Position numbers and translations under genes: made by a program. The notes under the pieces are model-generated. The model did not search any database. It was given only the letters and a program-made list of their open reading frames with translations, and was not told where the DNA came from. Below are positions 17,943 to 26,483 of a stretch of DNA of 64,000 nucleotides, piece after piece (positions within the stretch are counted from its first letter, which is position 1; each line of letters opens with the position of its first letter). The stretch spans positions 248,001 through 312,000 of the forward strand of contig NZ_RBAN01000004.1 in NCBI RefSeq assembly GCF_003626655.1, in the 5' to 3' direction. This DNA comes from Micromonospora costi (GTDB lineage Bacteria; Actinomycetota; Actinomycetes; Mycobacteriales; Micromonosporaceae).

Positions 17943-20026
17943 GCGACACCGAGCCGCGGCGCTGGACGCTGCGCGGCGCGCACACCGAGTACACGGTGAC
18001 GGTGCCGGCGCACGGGCGTTGGCTGGAACTGGCGGCGTGGGGACCGCACGGGGTCGGCGACGGCCCCTCCCCCGTGGCGTACGACGGCCCGGTGCCGTTC
18101 CTCACGGCCGGCGACGCCGCGCCCGTCGAGTTCGCCACCGACGCCGACCGGCCGTTCACCGGAGCCGACCTGGTGGTCGAGACGGCCACCGGGCACCGGC
18201 GGGTGGGCTTCGGCTTCGTCGAGGCCGCGCACGACCCGGCGGGCGGGACGCTCGCCGTCACGTTCGCCGACCCGGTCACCGGGCTGCGCGCGGTGCTGCG
18301 CTACGCGGTGCCCGCCGGCACCGACGTCGTACGCCGCTGGGTGGAGCTGACCAACACCGGCGCCGAGCCGCTGGTGCTGGCTCGCGCCGGGTCGGCCGGG
18401 TTCTGCGTGCCGACGCCGCACGGCGCGCTGGTCAGTCACCAGTGGGGCCAGTGGGCCCAGGAGTTCCAGCTCGCGCACGTCGACCTCGACCACGGGGCGT
18501 TCACGATCGGCAGCAGTCAGGGCGTACCCGGGCACCTGCACGTGCCGTGGCTGGCCGTACGGGACCGGGCCGAACCGGACGGGGCGGCCTGGGCCGTGGC
18601 GGTCGCCTGGACCGGCTCGTGGGAGATCAGCGCGGAACGGGACACCGGCGGGCTGACCCGGATCCGGGCCGGGCGCCGGCTGCCGGACGGGCCGCTGGAG
18701 CTGCCGGCCGGCGGCGAGCTGACGTTGCCCGAGGTGGTCGGGGCGTACAGCGTCGAGGGGTTGACCGGGCTGGCCCGGGTCTGGCACCGCTACCAGCGGC
18801 ACCTGGCCGGCGACCGGCTCGCCCCGCGGCCGGTGCTCTACAACTCGTGGGAGGCCACGTACTTCGCCGTCGACGCGAAGAGCCAGCTCGACCTGGCCCG
18901 GATCGCCGCCGAGGTCGGTGTGGAGACGTTCGTCGTGGACGACGGCTGGTTCGTGGGCCGCGACGACGACACGGCCGGCCTCGGCGACTGGACGCCCGAC
19001 CCGGCCGCCTTCCCGGACGGCTTCGAGGCGTTCATCGCCGACGTGCGCGCGCTGGGCCTGCGGTTCGGGCTCTGGGTGGAGCCGGAGTGTGTGAATCCCC
19101 GCTCGCGGCTCTACGCCGAGCACCCCGACTGGGTGTACCGCCTCGACGGCCGGCCGCTCACCCCGATCCGCAACCAGTACCTGCTCGACGTGGGCCGGCC
19201 GGAGGTGGCCGAGTTCGTCCACTCCACGCTGGACGGCCTGCTGCGCCGGTACGACATCTCGTACCTCAAGTGGGACTTCAACCGGCCACGGACCGAACCG
19301 GGCCGGGCCGGCGCGGACGGGCCGCTCGACCTCGACGGCGCGCACGTGACCAACCTGCACCGGATCTACGAGCGGCTGCGCCGGGACCACCCGGGCGTGC
19401 TCGTCGAGTCCTGCGCGGGTGGTGGGGCCCGGACCGACCTGGCGATGGCCGCGCGGGCGGACATCTTCTGGCCCAGCGACAACACGGGCCCGCTGGACCG
19501 GCTCGCCATCCAGTACGGCTTCCTGCACGCCAACGCCCCGCACCTGCTCAGCTCCTGGGTGACCGACGCGCCCGGCATCTTCGACCCGCGCCCGCGCTCG
19601 CTGGCGTTCCGGTTCGTGCTGGCGATGGCCGGCGTGCTGGGCGTCGGCGCGGACATCCGGCAATGGACGCCGGCCGAGCGCGCCGAGGCGGCCGGCTGGA
19701 TCGCCCGCTACAAGGAGATCCGGGAGGTCGTCACGCAGGGCGAGGTGCACCTGATCGGCGGGCCGGACCAGGCGCGCTGCGCGGTGCAGTACACCTCCCC
19801 CGACGGGCGGCGGGTGGTCGTCCTGGCCTGGCACACCGGCCGGTCGGACGGCGCCGGTCTGCTGCCGTCGCGCCCCGTACGGCTGCCGCTGCGCGGTCTC
19901 ACCCCGGAGGCGGCGTACCGGCACGGCGACCAGCGCTACTCCGGCAGCCACCTGACGGCCGTCGGGCTGCCGGTGCGGTGGACCCCGACCCACGACGCCG
20001 ACCTGATCGTCCTGGACCGGGAGTGA
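17939..20026 (+). CDS. Alpha-galactosidase, GH36
   Basis: 695-residue cytoplasmic glycoside hydrolase of family 36. An N-terminal beta-supersandwich (~1-290) precedes the (beta/alpha)8 domain; motifs include VDDGWFVGRDDD, RFGLWVEPECVNP, SYLKWDFNR with the nucleophile Asp446, VESCAGGGARTDL and WPSDNTGPLDR with acid/base Asp514. It hydrolyses terminal alpha-1,6-galactosyl residues from sugars such as melibiose or raffinose. The GTG start overlaps the permease stop. Because transport and hydrolysis are intracellular here, free galactose would be released inside the cell, where the divergent operon can oxidise it. Confidence 0.92.
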   Translation: MSDTEPRRWTLRGAHTEYTVTVPAHGRWLELAAWGPHGVGDGPSPVAYDGPVPFLTAGDAAPVEFATDADRPFTGADLVVETATGHRRVGFGFVEAAHDPAGGTLAVTFADPVTGLRAVLRYAVPAGTDVVRRWVELTNTGAEPLVLARAGSAGFCVPTPHGALVSHQWGQWAQEFQLAHVDLDHGAFTIGSSQGVPGHLHVPWLAVRDRAEPDGAAWAVAVAWTGSWEISAERDTGGLTRIRAGRRLPDGPLELPAGGELTLPEVVGAYSVEGLTGLARVWHRYQRHLAGDRLAPRPVLYNSWEATYFAVDAKSQLDLARIAAEVGVETFVVDDGWFVGRDDDTAGLGDWTPDPAAFPDGFEAFIADVRALGLRFGLWVEPECVNPRSRLYAEHPDWVYRLDGRPLTPIRNQYLLDVGRPEVAEFVHSTLDGLLRRYDISYLKWDFNRPRTEPGRAGADGPLDLDGAHVTNLHRIYERLRRDHPGVLVESCAGGGARTDLAMAARADIFWPSDNTGPLDRLAIQYGFLHANAPHLLSSWVTDAPGIFDPRPRSLAFRFVLAMAGVLGVGADIRQWTPAERAEAAGWIARYKEIREVVTQGEVHLIGGPDQARCAVQYTSPDGRRVVVLAWHTGRSDGAGLLPSRPVRLPLRGLTPEAAYRHGDQRYSGSHLTAVGLPVRWTPTHDADLIVLDRE

Positions 20027-20047
20027 GCCCCACCCACCCACCGCGTC

Positions 20048-20102
20048 GATCATGAAGTTGTTGCCCCGCACACCGGCGTGTCGGGGCAACAACTTCATGA
20101 TC
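20048..20102. terminator. Very long perfect hairpin, GATC-type repeat element, convergent terminator
   Basis: Perfect 21-base inverted repeat: 20048-20068 pairs with 20082-20102 around a 13-base loop that can pair further. It begins GATCATGAAGTTGTTG. It lies between the convergent alpha-galactosidase and Hsp70-fusion genes, and its right arm reaches into the stop codon of the latter (20101-20103). Two related hairpins occur at 58365 and 59597. Confidence 0.8.
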
Positions 20103-23007
20103 AGCGGGCGAAGCGGTAGACCACGAAGTCCTTCTCGGCACCGCAGGCGATGACCCGGGTGTTCCAGGAGCAGGTGGCGCTGCGTACGCCGGTGAGCTGG
20201 CCGAGTTCCGCGACCTCGCCGGTGGCCGCCCGCACCCCGCTGAGGCCGCGGTCGTCCTCGATCGTGCTCGGGGTCTTCGCGAACACCAGCAGGTTGCCGG
20301 CGTCGAGCCGGACACCCACACCGGGACGGTCCCGCAGCAGTGGCTTGCCGGCGGCGTCGAACAGCGTGCTCGTCGGCGACGAGTCGCCGGTGCGGACCAG
20401 CAGGCGCTCGCCGAGGGGCAGCAGCGCGGTGGCACCCGGCGCCGCCCAGTGCACCGGGCTCTTCCCCTCGGTTGCCGCCACCACCTCGGCGCGGGCCACC
20501 TCGCCGTCCGGCACCTCCAGCAGGCAGGCCCGATGCTCGCCGCAGGCCACCAGCGCCTTGGGCCGGCGCCGGTCGTCCGGGGCGCGGTAGAGCACGACCG
20601 GTTCCGCCGACAGCGACTCCAGGTCGTAGCCGAGCAGCTGGTAACCGCCCTCGTCGGCGGCCACGTAGAGCCGGTCACCGTGCGCGACGAGCAGGTCGTC
20701 GAGGTCGGCGACGTTGCCCCGGCCCGCCACGACCGAGCCGCTGTCCATGTCGAGCACCCGCACCGACCGGTCCGCCCCCACCTGCACGAGACGGCGCCCG
20801 CCGTCGTGCCACGGATCGCGCGGCCCGCCGTCGAGGTACGCCGGTCCACCGGCCGCCTCGCCGGTGTCGACGGGCAGCACGACGGTCCGCGCATTGCGGT
20901 ACTCGGAGACGGGGTTGTCCCGCGCCCACTGCGGTTTCCCGTCGCCCATGGCCAGGCCGACGAGCTGGTTCGCTGTCCGGTCGACGAGCACCGCCGTCCG
21001 GTCGGTGAAGAAGACGTCGTCGTCGCCGCGGATCGACCGGGTCCAACGCGGCTGCCCCGAGGCGGCGTCGAGGACCACCATCTCGCGCGGGGTGCTCGTG
21101 CCGGGCGCGTCGGCGTACGCCACGACCGCGCCCGGTACGGCGAGCAGGCGCTCCCAGGCGTCGGCGGCCGTCCCGGTCTGGCTCCGCCACAGCTCGTCGC
21201 CGCTGCCGGTGTCGATCGCGACCACCTCCAGCTGGCGGTCCGCCCGCCGGTACGCGAGGTAGGCCCGGTCCCCCAGCACGGTGGTCCACATGCCCGGCGG
21301 CCGCTCGTCGCCGGCCTTCGGCTGCGCCACCATTTCGAGAGGATGGAAGTCCAGCCCCGGGTAGCGGTCCCGGGTCAGGTAGAGCACCGCGGCCGTGGTC
21401 ACCCCGGCCAGGGCCACCACGGCACCGAGGACGACCCACCGCGCCCGCCGCCAGCCACCCCGTGCCGTACCGGGCGGCGCGGCCGGGCCGCCCGAGGGTG
21501 GCCGCGCCCCGGGGCCGAACGGCGGCGCGGACACCGAACCGCCGAACGGTGGCGCGGCCGGGGAGCCGGGCGCGTCCGGCAGGGTGGGCGCGACGCCGGC
21601 CGGCGGCGTGGCCACCAGGGTCTGGGCGGGCACCGGGCTGCCGGGGTTCGGCACGGTCGCCCCCGCGCCCGCGTCCGGCACGGTCACGCGCTGGTCCACG
21701 TCCGGCACCGTCACACTCGGACGCTGGTCGGGGACCGTGGGCGCCGCAGCCGTCGGCGCGCCGGCGGCGGGATCCTCGGGTCGCGTGGCGGCCACTGCCG
21801 CGGCCGGCGGAACAGGGGCCGCGGCGGCGGGCGCGGGCGGGCCGGCGTACCGGGGCGGGGACGTGCCACGCCGCAGCGGCAGGTCGGTGAGGGCGCCCTC
21901 GGCCACCGGCAGCTCGGGTTGCTCCAGGACGGTCGGCGCGACACCCAGGTCGGCGTGGAGCATCCGCGCCACGAGCGGGATGCGCGACGAACCACCGACC
22001 AGGAACAGCCCGCCGAGCTGGTCCGGGGTGAGGCCCGCCTCCCCGATCACCTCGCGCGCGGCGGCGACCGCCCGCTCCAGCAGGGGCCGGGCCGCCCGCT
22101 CCACGTCGTCGCGGGTCAACGACACCGGATCGGCCACCCCGGGCACCGCGACCGGCGCCACCGTGCCCCGCGACAGCAGCTCCTTGGCACCGCGTACGGC
22201 CTCCCAGAGCTGGACGCTCTCGCGGCGGGCGATGGTGTCGTCCGGCGCGGTGAGCCGCGCCCACCGCCGCGCGTGCGGGCCGGCGACCAGCTCGCCGACC
22301 CGCCCGACGAGGGCGGCGTCGACGTCCAGACCGCCGAGGTCGGGCAGGCCACCGCAGGAGATCACGGCGAAGCCGGAGTCGCCCCACGGGTCGGCGCCCT
22401 CGTTGCGCACCACCGCCACGTCGAGAGTGCCGCCGCCGAAGTCGAAGACCGCGATCGCCCCGCCGACGGGCACCGGGCGGCGCAGCACCTCGGTGTAGTA
22501 GCGGGCGGCGGCCACCGGCTCGCGCAGCAGCCGGGTGCCGGGCGGCGTCGGGCCGGACAGGGTGTGCTCGGCCGCCTGCGGCCAGCCGGCCCGCATCAAC
22601 GCGTCACCGAGCACGTGCCGCCGGGCGTCGTCCCAGGCCGCCGGGCAGGTGAGCACCGCCGGGGGCAGGAAGCCGACGGACTCGACCGCGGCGCGCCCCA
22701 CCGCGTGCAGCACCGCGCCGAGCAGGTCCGCGGGAAGGAGGTCACGGCCGCCGAGGCGTACGACCGGTTCGTCGACGCGGCGCTTCGGGTTCGGCTCGTA
22801 CCGGGCGGGATCGGCGTGCGCGAGCCGCCGGGCGTCGAGGCCGGCGTGCAGACCGCCGTCGGCGTCCACGTACACGCCGGAGGGCATGATCGGCTGACCG
22901 TCCACGAGCAACGGTCGGGTGCGCCCGTCCGGCCAGCGCAACACGGCGACCGTGTTGGACGTACCGAGGTCGACGCCGAGGGCGAAGCCCTCGTGCTGGC
23001 CTGCCAT
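20101..23007 (-). CDS. Hsp70-family ATPase fused to a membrane-anchored PQQ-like beta-propeller
   Basis: 968-residue fusion. Residues ~8-380 form an Hsp70/actin-type ATPase: phosphate 1 motif GVDLGTSNT, FDFGGGTLDVAVV and the adenosine motif FLVGGSSRIPLV. Instead of a DnaK substrate-binding domain there is a Pro/Ala-rich linker (~385-520) with TVPD/TVPN repeats, a single transmembrane helix (VVLGAVVALAGVTTAAVLYL, ~525-545) and a C-terminal ~420-residue domain of PQQ-like beta-propeller repeats (DTGSGDELWRSQTG, DAASGQPRWTRSI, GDGKPQWARD). The ATPase should be cytoplasmic and the propeller outside. ATG start at 23007. Function unknown; a role in sensing or in envelope protein quality control is conjecture. 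Confidence 0.85.
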   Translation of the reverse strand: MAGQHEGFALGVDLGTSNTVAVLRWPDGRTRPLLVDGQPIMPSGVYVDADGGLHAGLDARRLAHADPARYEPNPKRRVDEPVVRLGGRDLLPADLLGAVLHAVGRAAVESVGFLPPAVLTCPAAWDDARRHVLGDALMRAGWPQAAEHTLSGPTPPGTRLLREPVAAARYYTEVLRRPVPVGGAIAVFDFGGGTLDVAVVRNEGADPWGDSGFAVISCGGLPDLGGLDVDAALVGRVGELVAGPHARRWARLTAPDDTIARRESVQLWEAVRGAKELLSRGTVAPVAVPGVADPVSLTRDDVERAARPLLERAVAAAREVIGEAGLTPDQLGGLFLVGGSSRIPLVARMLHADLGVAPTVLEQPELPVAEGALTDLPLRRGTSPPRYAGPPAPAAAAPVPPAAAVAATRPEDPAAGAPTAAAPTVPDQRPSVTVPDVDQRVTVPDAGAGATVPNPGSPVPAQTLVATPPAGVAPTLPDAPGSPAAPPFGGSVSAPPFGPGARPPSGGPAAPPGTARGGWRRARWVVLGAVVALAGVTTAAVLYLTRDRYPGLDFHPLEMVAQPKAGDERPPGMWTTVLGDRAYLAYRRADRQLEVVAIDTGSGDELWRSQTGTAADAWERLLAVPGAVVAYADAPGTSTPREMVVLDAASGQPRWTRSIRGDDDVFFTDRTAVLVDRTANQLVGLAMGDGKPQWARDNPVSEYRNARTVVLPVDTGEAAGGPAYLDGGPRDPWHDGGRRLVQVGADRSVRVLDMDSGSVVAGRGNVADLDDLLVAHGDRLYVAADEGGYQLLGYDLESLSAEPVVLYRAPDDRRRPKALVACGEHRACLLEVPDGEVARAEVVAATEGKSPVHWAAPGATALLPLGERLLVRTGDSSPTSTLFDAAGKPLLRDRPGVGVRLDAGNLLVFAKTPSTIEDDRGLSGVRAATGEVAELGQLTGVRSATCSWNTRVIACGAEKDFVVYRFAR

Positions 23008-23150
23008 CTACCGATACCTCCGCCGCGACGATGCCCGACCCCGCATCGTACGCAGCCACCGTCGCCCTGCCTGGGGCGTGTCCTGCCGATCGTGAGCTCT
23101 GTGCGTCGTCCGGGGCAGCGTGAAACCCGACCGGATGCCATAGTCCCGCC

Positions 23151-23738
23151 ATGAAGGCAGACCTGTACAGCTACCTGAAGGGCGGCCGCGACGCGCTGCT
23201 GTGGAAGCTCGACGGGCTCGGCGAGTACGACATTCGCCGCCCGCTGACCCGGACCGCCACCAACCTGCTCGGTCTGGTGAAACACTCGGCGGTCTGCGAG
23301 GCGCTCTACTTCGGCGTCGTGTTCGGCCGGCCGTTCGAGCAGGATCTGCCGTACGTCGGCGACGGGGCGGAGGCCAATGCCGACATGTGGGCGACCGCGG
23401 ACGAGACCCGCGACGAGATCCTCGCACTGTACCGTCGCGCGATCGCCCACGCCGACACCACCATCGAAGCCCTTGCACTGGACGAGGTCGGCCGTGTGCC
23501 ATGGTGGGGCGACGCAACGGTCACGTTGCACCACGTTTTGGTCCACGTCATCGCGGAAACACAACGGCACGCCGGCCACGCCGACATCGTGCGGGAACTC
23601 ATCGACGGCGCGGCCGGGCTGCTGCCCAGGCACGACAACCTGCCCGCCGCCGACGAGCCGTGGTGGCTGGACTACCGCCAGCGAGTGGAGCAGGCCGCCC
23701 TTGACGCCAGCAAAACCGCACCGGTGACCGGGCCGTAA
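23151..23738 (+). CDS. DinB-superfamily protein (DUF664-like)
   Basis: 195-residue putative metal-binding four-helix bundle protein. DinB-like His ligands are visible in LVKHSA (near residue 45) and the C-terminal HVLVHVIAETQRHAGHADI pattern. The family includes thiol-dependent transferases and many proteins of unknown role; the substrate cannot be read here. It has its own divergent promoter region (23008-23150) opposite the Hsp70-fusion gene. Its stop codon lies inside a direct-repeat element that precedes the two-component system. Confidence 0.8.
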   Translation: MKADLYSYLKGGRDALLWKLDGLGEYDIRRPLTRTATNLLGLVKHSAVCEALYFGVVFGRPFEQDLPYVGDGAEANADMWATADETRDEILALYRRAIAHADTTIEALALDEVGRVPWWGDATVTLHHVLVHVIAETQRHAGHADIVRELIDGAAGLLPRHDNLPAADEPWWLDYRQRVEQAALDASKTAPVTGP

Positions 23739-23751
23739 GGATCTCGCAACA
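23733..23751 (+). promoter_or_regulatory. Direct-repeat element upstream of the response regulator gene
   Basis: CCGTAAGGATCTCGCAACA contains GTAAG and GCAA half-sites 11 bases apart, the spacing typical of OmpR/PhoB-class operators. It lies 57 bases before the response regulator start and matches 17 of 19 bases with 37552-37570 in front of the molybdopterin oxidoreductase gene. Probable autoregulatory binding site, by inference. Confidence 0.5.
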
Positions 23752-23807
23752 TCTCGATCCGGTCGGCCGGCGGACGGCCTGGTTAGGCTGGCTCGCGGGA
23801 GGTACGT

Positions 23808-24500
23808 GTGGCGCAGCGGGTGCTGGTCGTGGACGACGACCGGACGGTCAGCGACGTGGTCTGCCGCTACCTGGAGCACGCCGGCTACGAGGTCGACCAC
23901 GTCGGCGACGGCCTCGCGGCCCTCGACGCGGTGCGGGAGCAAACACCGCACCTGGTGGTGCTGGATCTCATGCTGCCCGGCCTGGACGGGCTACAGGTGT
24001 GCCGGCGGCTGCGGGAACGGCCGGACGGCGTACCCATCATCATGCTCACCGCCCGCGGCGACGAGGCGGACCGGGTGCTCGGCCTGCAACTGGGCGCGGA
24101 CGACTACCTGGGCAAGCCGTTCTCACCGCGTGAGCTGGTGCTGCGGGTCGCGTCGGTCCTGCGCCGTGCCGGCGAGCCGCCGGCGCCGGCCGCGGAGGTG
24201 TTCGTCGACGCCGGCCTCGAGGTGGCGACGGGCCCCCGGGTGGCCCGGCTGCATGGGCGGGAGCTGACCCTGACGCTGCGCGAGTTCGACCTGCTGGCCC
24301 ATCTCATGCGCCATCCCGCGCGCGCGTTCCGTCGCGCCGAGTTGCTGGAGCGGGTGTGGGGCTGGAGCTTCGGCGACGAGTCCACGGTGACCGTGCACGT
24401 CCGGCGGTTGCGGGAGAAGATCGAGGCGGACCCGGCCGCTCCGCGACGCATCGTGACCGTCTGGGGCGTCGGCTACCGCTACCAGCCCGCCGATGCGTGA
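23808..24500 (+). CDS. OmpR/PhoB-family response regulator
   Basis: 230-residue two-component regulator. Receiver domain residues: acidic pair Asp10/Asp11 in VVDDDR, phosphoacceptor Asp53 in VVLDLMLPG, Thr81 in MLTARG and Lys103 in LGKPF. A winged-helix DNA-binding domain follows (~130-228), with LTLREFDLLAHLMRHP, RRAELLERVWG, STVTVHVRRLREKIE and VWGVGYRY. GTG start with GGGAGG upstream. It overlaps the sensor kinase start by 8 bases. Direct repeats matching its expected binding mode occur upstream of itself and in the 34.9 and 37.6 kb promoters. Confidence 0.93.
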   Translation: MAQRVLVVDDDRTVSDVVCRYLEHAGYEVDHVGDGLAALDAVREQTPHLVVLDLMLPGLDGLQVCRRLRERPDGVPIIMLTARGDEADRVLGLQLGADDYLGKPFSPRELVLRVASVLRRAGEPPAPAAEVFVDAGLEVATGPRVARLHGRELTLTLREFDLLAHLMRHPARAFRRAELLERVWGWSFGDESTVTVHVRRLREKIEADPAAPRRIVTVWGVGYRYQPADA

Positions 24501-25518
24501 CCTGGCGCTGATCGCCGCCCTGGCGCTCGCGGCGGCGGTCTGCGTCGGGCTGGCCGGCGCGGTCGCGCTGCGGCTGCTGCGGCACCGGTCGATCACCGTG
24601 CACGTCTGTGTGCTGCTCGCGGTCACCGTGGCGGCCGTGGTGGCCGGCGTGGTGGTGGTCGCCCGGGCGATGTTCCTGTCCCGGCACGACCTCCAGGTGG
24701 TGCTGCTCACCGTGGCAGCGGCGGCGGCCGTCAGCCTCGCCGTCGGTTGGTACTTCGGCCGCCGCCTCGCGGTCGCCGCCGTCTGGGCCGACCAGGCGCG
24801 CGAGCGGGAACGCCGGATCGAGAAGGGCCGCCGTGACCTGGTCGCCTGGGTCTCCCACGACCTGCGTACGCCGCTCGCGGGACTGCGGGCGATGGCGGAG
24901 GCGCTGGAGGACCGGGTGGTGGACGACCCGGCGACGATCGCCGAGTACCACCAGCGGATCCGGATCCAGACCGACCAGATGACCCGGCTGGTGGACGACC
25001 TGTTCGAGCTGTCCCGGATCAACGCGGGCGCGCTACGGCTGTCGCTCGCCGCGGTGCCGCTCGGCGAGGTGGTGTCCGACGCCCTGGCCGGCGCCGCCCC
25101 GCTGGCCGCCGCGCGGCGGATCCGCCTCGTGGCCGCCGAGTCGGGCTGGCCCACGGTGCTGGCCAGCGAGCCCGAGTTGGCCCGGGTGGTCGGCAACCTG
25201 CTGCTCAACGCGGTGCGCTACACCCCCGACGACGGCACGGTGCAGGTCGACGGCGGCCGCGACCGCGACGACGCGTGGCTGGCCGTGGCGGACACCTGCG
25301 GCGGCATCCCGGAGCGGGACCTGCCGCGACTGTTCGACGTGGCGTTCCGGGGCGAGCCGGCGCGTACGCCCCGCTCCGGCGGCAGCGGGCACGGTTCCGG
25401 CGGGCTGGGCCTGGCCATCGTGCGGGGGCTGGTCGAGGCGCACGGCGGGCGGGTGGAGGTGCAGAACGTCGGCGGCGGCTGCCGGTTCCTCGTCCGTCTG
25501 CCGGCCGCGAACGCCTGA
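24493..25518 (+). CDS. Sensor histidine kinase
   Basis: 341-residue membrane kinase. Three hydrophobic helices occupy ~4-30, ~36-60 and ~68-88 with almost no extracellular loop, which suggests that the signal is sensed in or at the membrane. The H-box is VSHDLRTPLAG with His122; the N-box LLLNAVRYTPDDG, G1 ADTCGGIPERDL and G2 SGGLGLAIVRGLVEAHGG complete the ATPase. No HAMP domain is evident. Co-translated with the response regulator. Confidence 0.92.
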   Translation: MRDLALIAALALAAAVCVGLAGAVALRLLRHRSITVHVCVLLAVTVAAVVAGVVVVARAMFLSRHDLQVVLLTVAAAAAVSLAVGWYFGRRLAVAAVWADQARERERRIEKGRRDLVAWVSHDLRTPLAGLRAMAEALEDRVVDDPATIAEYHQRIRIQTDQMTRLVDDLFELSRINAGALRLSLAAVPLGEVVSDALAGAAPLAAARRIRLVAAESGWPTVLASEPELARVVGNLLLNAVRYTPDDGTVQVDGGRDRDDAWLAVADTCGGIPERDLPRLFDVAFRGEPARTPRSGGSGHGSGGLGLAIVRGLVEAHGGRVEVQNVGGGCRFLVRLPAANA

Positions 25519-25594
25519 GCCGTCCTCGCCGGGGGTTGGCCGGCGGCGCGGTTCCTGACAGGGTGAGCGGTGGACCGGTCGGTGGGGAGTCGGC

Positions 25595-26434
25595 GTGACG
25601 GGGACGGTGGCGGTCGAGGTGCGTCGGGCGCTCGGCGCCTGGCGCTGGTGGCTGACGCTGCCGCTGCTGGCCGTGTGGACGGTGGCCGCGTTCCGGTGGA
25701 ACGAGGTGGCCGCCGACGTGTTCGGCAACTACGACGCGCAGGGCGACGACCAGGTGCTGGAACAGATGGGCGTGCTCGCCGGGCAGCGCTGGACGTCCGG
25801 GCACGCGCTCGGTCAGCTCCTCGCGCTGGTGGTGGGCGCCGGCCTGGCCGTCGAGGCGTTCCGGCGGCGTGGCGACCGCGGCCGGACGGTCGCGTCCCCG
25901 CGGACGGTCCTGGTCGCGCGGATGCTCGCCGCGGTGCTCGTCTCGGTCGCTCTCGCGGCGACCGCCGTGACGGTCACCGCCGTGCTCATGGCCGGTGAGC
26001 CGATCGACACGGCGCCGCTGGAGGCCGCGGTCCTGGCCCACCCCGAGCGCTATCCGTACGCGCTGCCGCCGGCGGAGGTGCACGCCGGTGTCCGGCGTGC
26101 CGTGCTGGTCGGGCTGGCCGGCTTCCCGCTCTGGGCCGTGGTCGGGGTGGGCGTCGGCGTGCTGGTCCGCCGGATCGCGCTCACCGCGGCCCTCGGGGTC
26201 GCGTACCACGCGAGCACGTTCTTCCTCGCGGCCTTCGTGAGCCACAGCCGCCTCCTGGTCGCCGCCGTGCCGATGGTCACGCACGCGGCGGCGGTCGACG
26301 TCGTGCAGGACCGCGCGGTGGGGGGCCCCGCCACGGCGGTCGCCCTGGCCGCGACCGGCCTGCTGGCCGTGGTGCTGGGCTGGTCGGCGCTGGCGTCCGT
26401 GTCACGGCCCGCCACGGTGGAGGCCGACGGGTGA
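25595..26434 (+). CDS. Polytopic membrane protein, ABC-2 permease-like, function unknown
   Basis: 279 residues with six likely helices: ~16-33, ~70-85, ~105-128, ~167-185, ~195-213 and ~245-265. It starts with a short amphipathic segment (VAVEVRRALGAWRWWL) typical of ABC-2 transporter permeases, but no ATPase gene is adjacent, so the assignment is tentative. GTG start at 25595, 76 bases after the kinase; it may be part of that operon. A very strong hairpin follows. Confidence 0.6.
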   Translation: MTGTVAVEVRRALGAWRWWLTLPLLAVWTVAAFRWNEVAADVFGNYDAQGDDQVLEQMGVLAGQRWTSGHALGQLLALVVGAGLAVEAFRRRGDRGRTVASPRTVLVARMLAAVLVSVALAATAVTVTAVLMAGEPIDTAPLEAAVLAHPERYPYALPPAEVHAGVRRAVLVGLAGFPLWAVVGVGVGVLVRRIALTAALGVAYHASTFFLAAFVSHSRLLVAAVPMVTHAAAVDVVQDRAVGGPATAVALAATGLLAVVLGWSALASVSRPATVEADG

Positions 26435-26438
26435 GCGA

Positions 26439-26477
26439 CGCGTGGATCCCGGCGCGGGTCGCGCCGGGATCCACGCG
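26439..26477. terminator. 18-bp perfect hairpin, convergent terminator
   Basis: Perfect 18-base inverted repeat (26439-26456 with 26460-26477) around a 3-base loop. It lies between the convergent membrane protein and GH2 genes and should stop transcription from both sides. Confidence 0.85.
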
Positions 26478-26483
26478 CACCGC

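Noticed and set aside
17570..20098. 842-codon antisense frame across the GH36 gene
   Set aside because: Shadow of codon bias; no domain and no ribosome-binding site.
20449..23154. 901-codon frame opposite the Hsp70 fusion
   Set aside because: His/Arg/Gly-rich noise; the minus strand has clear Hsp70 and propeller motifs.
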